Origin: Prunella strophiata
Lineage: Eukaryota > Chordata > Aves > Passeriformes > Prunellidae
Direction of reading: 5' to 3'
Assembly: GCA_036583965.1 (NCBI GenBank)
Contig: JAZBQD010000019.1
Location: 23,439,085-23,503,084 of the forward strand
Length of the DNA: 64,000 nt
Part shown: positions 60,794 to 64,000 of the stretch, one piece after another
How positions within the stretch are numbered: position 1 is the first letter of the stretch
How the letters are laid out: the number at the start of each line of letters is the position of its first letter
Notes under the pieces: model-generated
What the model was told of the DNA's origin: nothing
Database searches by the model: none
Seen by the model: only the letters and a program-made list of their open reading frames with translations
Made by a program: the position numbers and the translations under genes

Positions 60794-62497
60794 GTGAGTA
60801 AGGCTTGTCTTGCTACAGCTCGATGTATCCATGGTAGCTGGATGGGCTGGAAGGGGGATCTCATATAAATTAACTAAAAGAGTGGAGATTTAGATTAGAT
60901 ACTAGGAAGAAGGTCTTTGCTGTGAGGGTGGTGAGACACTGGAACAGATTGCCCAGAGAAGCTGTGGATGCCCTAGCTCTGGAAGTGTTCAAGACCAAAC
61001 TGGATGGTGCTCTGAGCAACCTGGTCTAGTAGAAGATATCCCTGCCCATGGCAGGGGGGTGGAACTAGATGGTCTTTAAGGTCCCTTCCAACCCAAAACA
61101 CTCTATGATTCTATTCCTGCTTACACTCTTTTATTGTTCAACCAGGCAGGTATGTGAATTGTGGTTCCAGCTGTGTCTACAGTGCATCTCACAGGGATTG
61201 AAGCTCTAGACAGGAGGGATTATCCATTATTAACTCAGTCCTAAAGAGCAAAAGGGTGGGTGAATTACAGCAAGGATCTATCCCACTATAAAAGGACATC
61301 AAGGAGAATTTTGGTTTGAAATTCTGGTCTGTGCATATTCAAGTTTGCTCTGCTTTCACTGACTTCAGTTAATATCAGCTGTACTTACACAGCTGAGCTG
61401 TGGGCACTCACTGTCAGGCTGGCCTGGCTGTAGGGCTGATGGGCCCTAGCAGGATAACAGGAACTGCTGTAGTCAGCTTTAGGTGTGCTTCTCTCATGGA
61501 GCCCAGCGTGCTGCTCAAGCCCAACTCACAGCCAGCTCTCCCTGTGTTGAGGTGGGTGCAGCAGAAACACCACTGGAGCAGTCAGGGCAGGGGTCTCCAA
61601 TACTGACTGTGTGAATTCACCCTCTCTGATGGAAGCAGTCTGGGGACTGACTTTCTGCTAGGCTATCCTGGGGCTGTGTGACTTTTGAGTCTCACTTGAA
61701 AAATGTGTGCCTCTTGATCCGTGCTGTCAGTAGAGGTTTGGCAATATCTCTCCTGAGCATATCTCTCTGTGCCCCCTTGCTATATCAGCTCATCCCTCAG
61801 ATATATGCAGCACCTCTGAGGGAAGGGACAGCACTGCCACTGTCACTGCTTCATAAACATAAAGTGGCTTGGCTCAAGTACATGTGAGAAATCTCAAGAC
61901 AGGGCAGAAATTTGAACCTAAGTTTCCAAATGTGAAGTCTGGAACTTACATTGTTCAGTTGCCTGTTTTCTTCATCCATTGTGGAAAGCTCCATGGAGCA
62001 GGGACTTGGGACTCAGGTTGTGCTCCAGCATTTCCTCTGGCAGCCATAGGTTTGCCTGGAGGGGATGCTGAGAAAGAGCTTCTAGCACAAAACACCCTTC
62101 TGGGAAGGGAGCACTGTTGATGCAGGTCAAAGCAACAGCTGTCCTCAGCCCTCCAGAGCTGCTGGTGACAGTGGCAATATTTACCATGCCTGGATGACCT
62201 TCCTGGCCACCTTGAGGAGGTGCCTGCCTGGTAGCAGTGCCCTGGTCTCACCTGCACAGTGTGCTGCCACAGCCCCTCTGTGGGTGGCCCTCGGGGCATG
62301 GCCCAAAGCTGTGTTTTGCCCAGGATAATGTGCTCAGGACAGAGCAGGCCCTGCCAAATGCACCCAGCTGGGGCAGCTTCTCCTCCTAGGATGGCTGGTC
62401 TTGGAGAGAAAGAGGAGCCAGGAGGTGGGTGGGAAAACGTCACAGGGGTGCTGCATCCCAGTTCCATGCAGAAAAATCCTGTGTTTGTATCCCTCAG
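60794..62497 (+). other. LTBP2: LTBP2 intron 13
   Basis: A 1.7-kb intron beginning GTGAGT, with a nearly complete CR1 tail at 60878-61115. No gene in the remainder. Confidence 0.65.
60878..61115 (+). mobile_element. CR1 LINE 3' end, sense orientation
   Basis: The sequence runs from GGAGATTTAGATTAGATACT and GGAAGAAGGTCTTTGCTGTG, through GAGGGTGGTGAGACACTGGA and CCCTGCCCATGGCAGG, to AAGGTCCCTTCCAACCCAAA and the terminal TCTATGATTCTAT repeats. This is the classical avian CR1 3' region and is well preserved, so a fairly recent insertion. It lies about 85 bp downstream of microexon 13. Confidence 0.95.
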
Positions 62498-62537
62498 GGC
62501 ACTGCTGATGCCACTGCAGAGCCTGCCATGCGCAGAG
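62498..62537 (+). CDS. LTBP2: LTBP2 exon 14: candidate 40-bp linker exon
   Basis: The acceptor is CCCTCAG and the donor GTGAGT. Read in phase 0, it codes GTADATAEPAMRR and leaves at phase 1. It is cysteine-free and Ala/Thr-rich, as expected for the variable linker between the second TB domain and the following cbEGF. The mammalian linker is longer here, so this exon may be lineage-shortened or partly misplaced. Phase fits both neighbours. Confidence 0.55.
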
Positions 62538-62953
62538 GTGAGTGCCAGGCTGGCGGGAGGGCAAGGCACTTGTGGGGAAGAGAACGGGGCAGTGAGGAAA
62601 GTGGGGAGACTGGGAGCTCAGGCCCATGCCCTGAGGGCTACCCTTCTCTGCATGGCAGCCCCCAATGCTGGGCAGGACAGGCTCCTGGCTGGGCTGGCTG
62701 TGGGCAGCACGGAGGAGCCCATCACACTGGGTGGCTTATGTGGGGCTATAGGAATGTGGGGAGGTGATGAATATCCAGCAAGGTGAAGGAGTTGTGTTAA
62801 ATAATAAGATTATAGAGTTGCAATCACCCTGCAGCTCTTCCTATGTTCTCTTTTGGTGCTGTGGTTGCCAGGACAGCCAGCACAGGTAAACCTTGGGTAG
62901 GCATCTCTGCCTGGGATCAGGTAGCTTGACCTACTTCTATTCTCCTTCCACAG
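62538..62953 (+). other. LTBP2: LTBP2 intron 14
   Basis: A 416-bp intron with GTGAGT donor and CCACAG acceptor. Nothing further seen. Confidence 0.6.
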
Positions 62954-63034
62954 CAGAGGAAGAGGAGTTCTGGCATGGCAGTCCTCGCCAGCCTGGCCCC
63001 ACTACCACCTGGGATGCTGCTGCTCCAACATCAG
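62954..63034 (+). CDS. LTBP2: LTBP2 exon 15: candidate acidic/Pro-Thr-rich linker exon
   Basis: The acceptor is CTTCCACAG (a second AG three bases later gives a NAGNAG choice). Entering at phase 1 it codes AEEEEFWHGSPRQPGPTTTW, then DAAAPTS. It lies where mammalian LTBP2 has IQEEQVTPSTDVLVTLSTPG before the next EGF, and it resembles that segment only in composition. Two donors are possible. GTGCCA at 63035 is weak but gives phase 1, the usual entry phase of an EGF exon. GTGGGT at 63045 is stronger but gives phase 2. I chose 63035 for phase. The next exon is outside the window. Confidence 0.58.
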
Positions 63035-64000
63035 GTGCCAGCAGGTGGGTGTGTGTCCCCCAGTCATGGGGATTTCCCACTTCTCTTTGCCTGGTACTAC
63101 AGCGAAATTATATCCTAAGTTCTGCCCAGGGGCTCTCTCCCCTAACCAGCCTGTTTATCTGCCCACATGCCTCCCTTGACTTCCCAAAGAAAAGTCCCTG
63201 TCCTGCCACTCTCGTCCCAGCCTGGGCCGTGGGGAGTGACCAGAGCGAAGCTGCGTGGGGAGCAAAGCGCTCGTGTCTCGGAGTGCCTCCGTGCCTGCAG
63301 CTCGCTATACGCTGCGAGCGGGGCAATCCCGCACCCGCTCCGGTGCTTTGGCTGCCGTGGCGTGAGCTGACTCATCGGGAGGGGAGCGCAGGGGGAGGCC
63401 ATGGCTCCCGGGGCGGTTGTTTACTGCGCCGGAAACAAGGGCACTGTTGTTCCAGGCTTGCTCAAGTGTCTGGGAGTGTGGTCCCTGCCCTGCGCCGGGG
63501 GCTGGAGCACCTTGGGGAGCAGGCCTGGCAGAGGCACCTTGCTGAGGAATGCGTCTTCCTCAATAGCCTTTTGTTTGGGGTTGGGCTGCCCCCTCACTCC
63601 CCCCGGCTGGCTCTATGCCGAGGGGTGTGTGGTGCCTCGCTGCCCCTTCACCGCTGCTCTAGCAGGGTGCTGCGGGGCCCTGCTGTCACCCCGAAAGGAA
63701 TGCCATCACAGGCATCAGGCTCTGCTGCCACTTCTAGGTTAAGGCATGGGGCTGCAGTGCAGGTGAGCAATATGCAGCACTGGGGCATGCCAGCTCAGGC
63801 CACAGGAGCCCGAGGAGGTGGCAGCGTCTGCTGTGTCCTCCCTGCTGTCCCATGGGTGCAGGCTCTCTGAAGAAGGAGAGAAGCAGGCTCAGCATCACTC
63901 TCCAAGAAGGGGAAAAGCAACCTCCTGGTATGGTGCTGGGGACACAAAGCACACACTACATTCCATGCACCCTTTTGGTGCTGCTCCCAGCCCTGTGCTC
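63035..64000 (+). other. LTBP2: LTBP2 intron 15, start (continues beyond window)
   Basis: No further exon is recognisable. A CpG-richer patch spans about 63190-63700. A stretch of open frame here simply reads on from exon 15 and has no family similarity. Confidence 0.6.
63190..63700. promoter_or_regulatory. CpG-richer patch with AP-1 consensus
   Basis: CpG frequency is raised between about 63230 and 63440 (for example CTATACGCTGCGAGCGGGGC) and more weakly to 63700. TGACTCA at 63368-63374 sits in a GCTGACTCA context, compatible with AP-1 or small-MAF partners. Confidence 0.3.

Larger units (their letters stand above)
8305..63034 (+). other. LTBP2: LTBP2 gene, 5' half (gene model, 15 coding exons; 3' part beyond window)
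   Basis: LTBP2 encodes a secreted extracellular-matrix glycoprotein of the fibrillin/LTBP superfamily; it associates with fibrillin microfibrils and, unlike LTBP1/3/4, is not thought to bind latent TGF-beta. The identification rests on collinear matches to the vertebrate protein as I remember it: [111 protein letters not shown]. These fit LTBP2 and not LTBP1, 3 or 4. All junctions are GT/AG and keep phase, apart from an internal one-base excess in exon 10. The model gives about 811 codons of a protein that is about 1,800 residues in human. Exons past 63 kb are not in the window. Confidence 0.95.

Noticed and set aside
62893..63870. 325-codon + strand open frame
   Set aside because: Only the part at 62954-63034 is credible (exon 15). 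The remainder is intron with raised GC and no family similarity.
1..64000. CRISPR arrays, tRNA/rRNA genes, operons or phage/defence systems
   Set aside because: The window is vertebrate genic DNA. No array, cloverleaf or prokaryotic coding organisation was seen.

Overview
The window is vertebrate nuclear DNA, most likely avian. It has multi-kilobase introns with GT/AG junctions, one strong CpG island, and CR1 (chicken repeat 1) LINE tails, including one ending in the family's terminal TCTATGATTCTAT-type signature. Bird rather than crocodilian or turtle is an inference from the low repeat load. There is no prokaryotic or phage content.

The only protein-coding gene I can support is the 5' half of LTBP2 (latent TGF-beta binding protein 2) on the + strand. 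Fifteen coding exons were placed by homology recalled from the vertebrate LTBP2 protein, by splice dinucleotides and by matching codon phase at each junction. Exon 1 (signal peptide and basic Pro/Arg/Gly-rich region) lies in a CpG island at about 7.5-9.3 kb. Exons 2-3 (17.1 and 22.8 kb) carry the Cys-rich stub and EGF-like domain 1. Exons 4-5 (40.9 and 42.5 kb) are the linker and a four-Cys segment. Exon 6 (44.3 kb) is EGF-like 2. Exons 7-8 (44.8 and 46.6 kb) are the first TB/hybrid-type domain. Exons 9-10 (55.2 and 58.5 kb) are a connector and the first calcium-binding EGF. Exon 11 and the start of exon 12 (59.0 and 60.0 kb) form an eight-Cys TB domain. Exons 12-15 (60.0-63.0 kb) are a low-complexity linker that includes two very small exons. 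The model gives about 811 codons; the rest of the gene (the long cbEGF array and the C-terminal TB domains) lies beyond 64 kb.

The most important anomaly is in exon 10. It is 124 bp where phase and family length require 123, and one extra base near 58541-58545 causes a frameshift and a stop at 58563. Exons 11-15 remain intact in the expected frame, so this is either a sequence/assembly indel or a recent loss-of-function allele.

The first 7.5 kb is non-coding as far as I can see. The introns hold CR1 tails (12.2, 42.2, 57.1 and 60.9 kb), an LTR-like TATA promoter segment (13.4-13.8 kb), two related fossil reverse-transcriptase fragments (24.5 and 35.6 kb), an ancient L3/CR1-like LINE relic (about 39-39.8 kb), a 12-bp GTGYGTGCCGGT minisatellite just inside intron 1, three CpG-dense intronic patches that may be regulatory, and two perfect short hairpins. 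I found no evidence of an undescribed multi-gene system.
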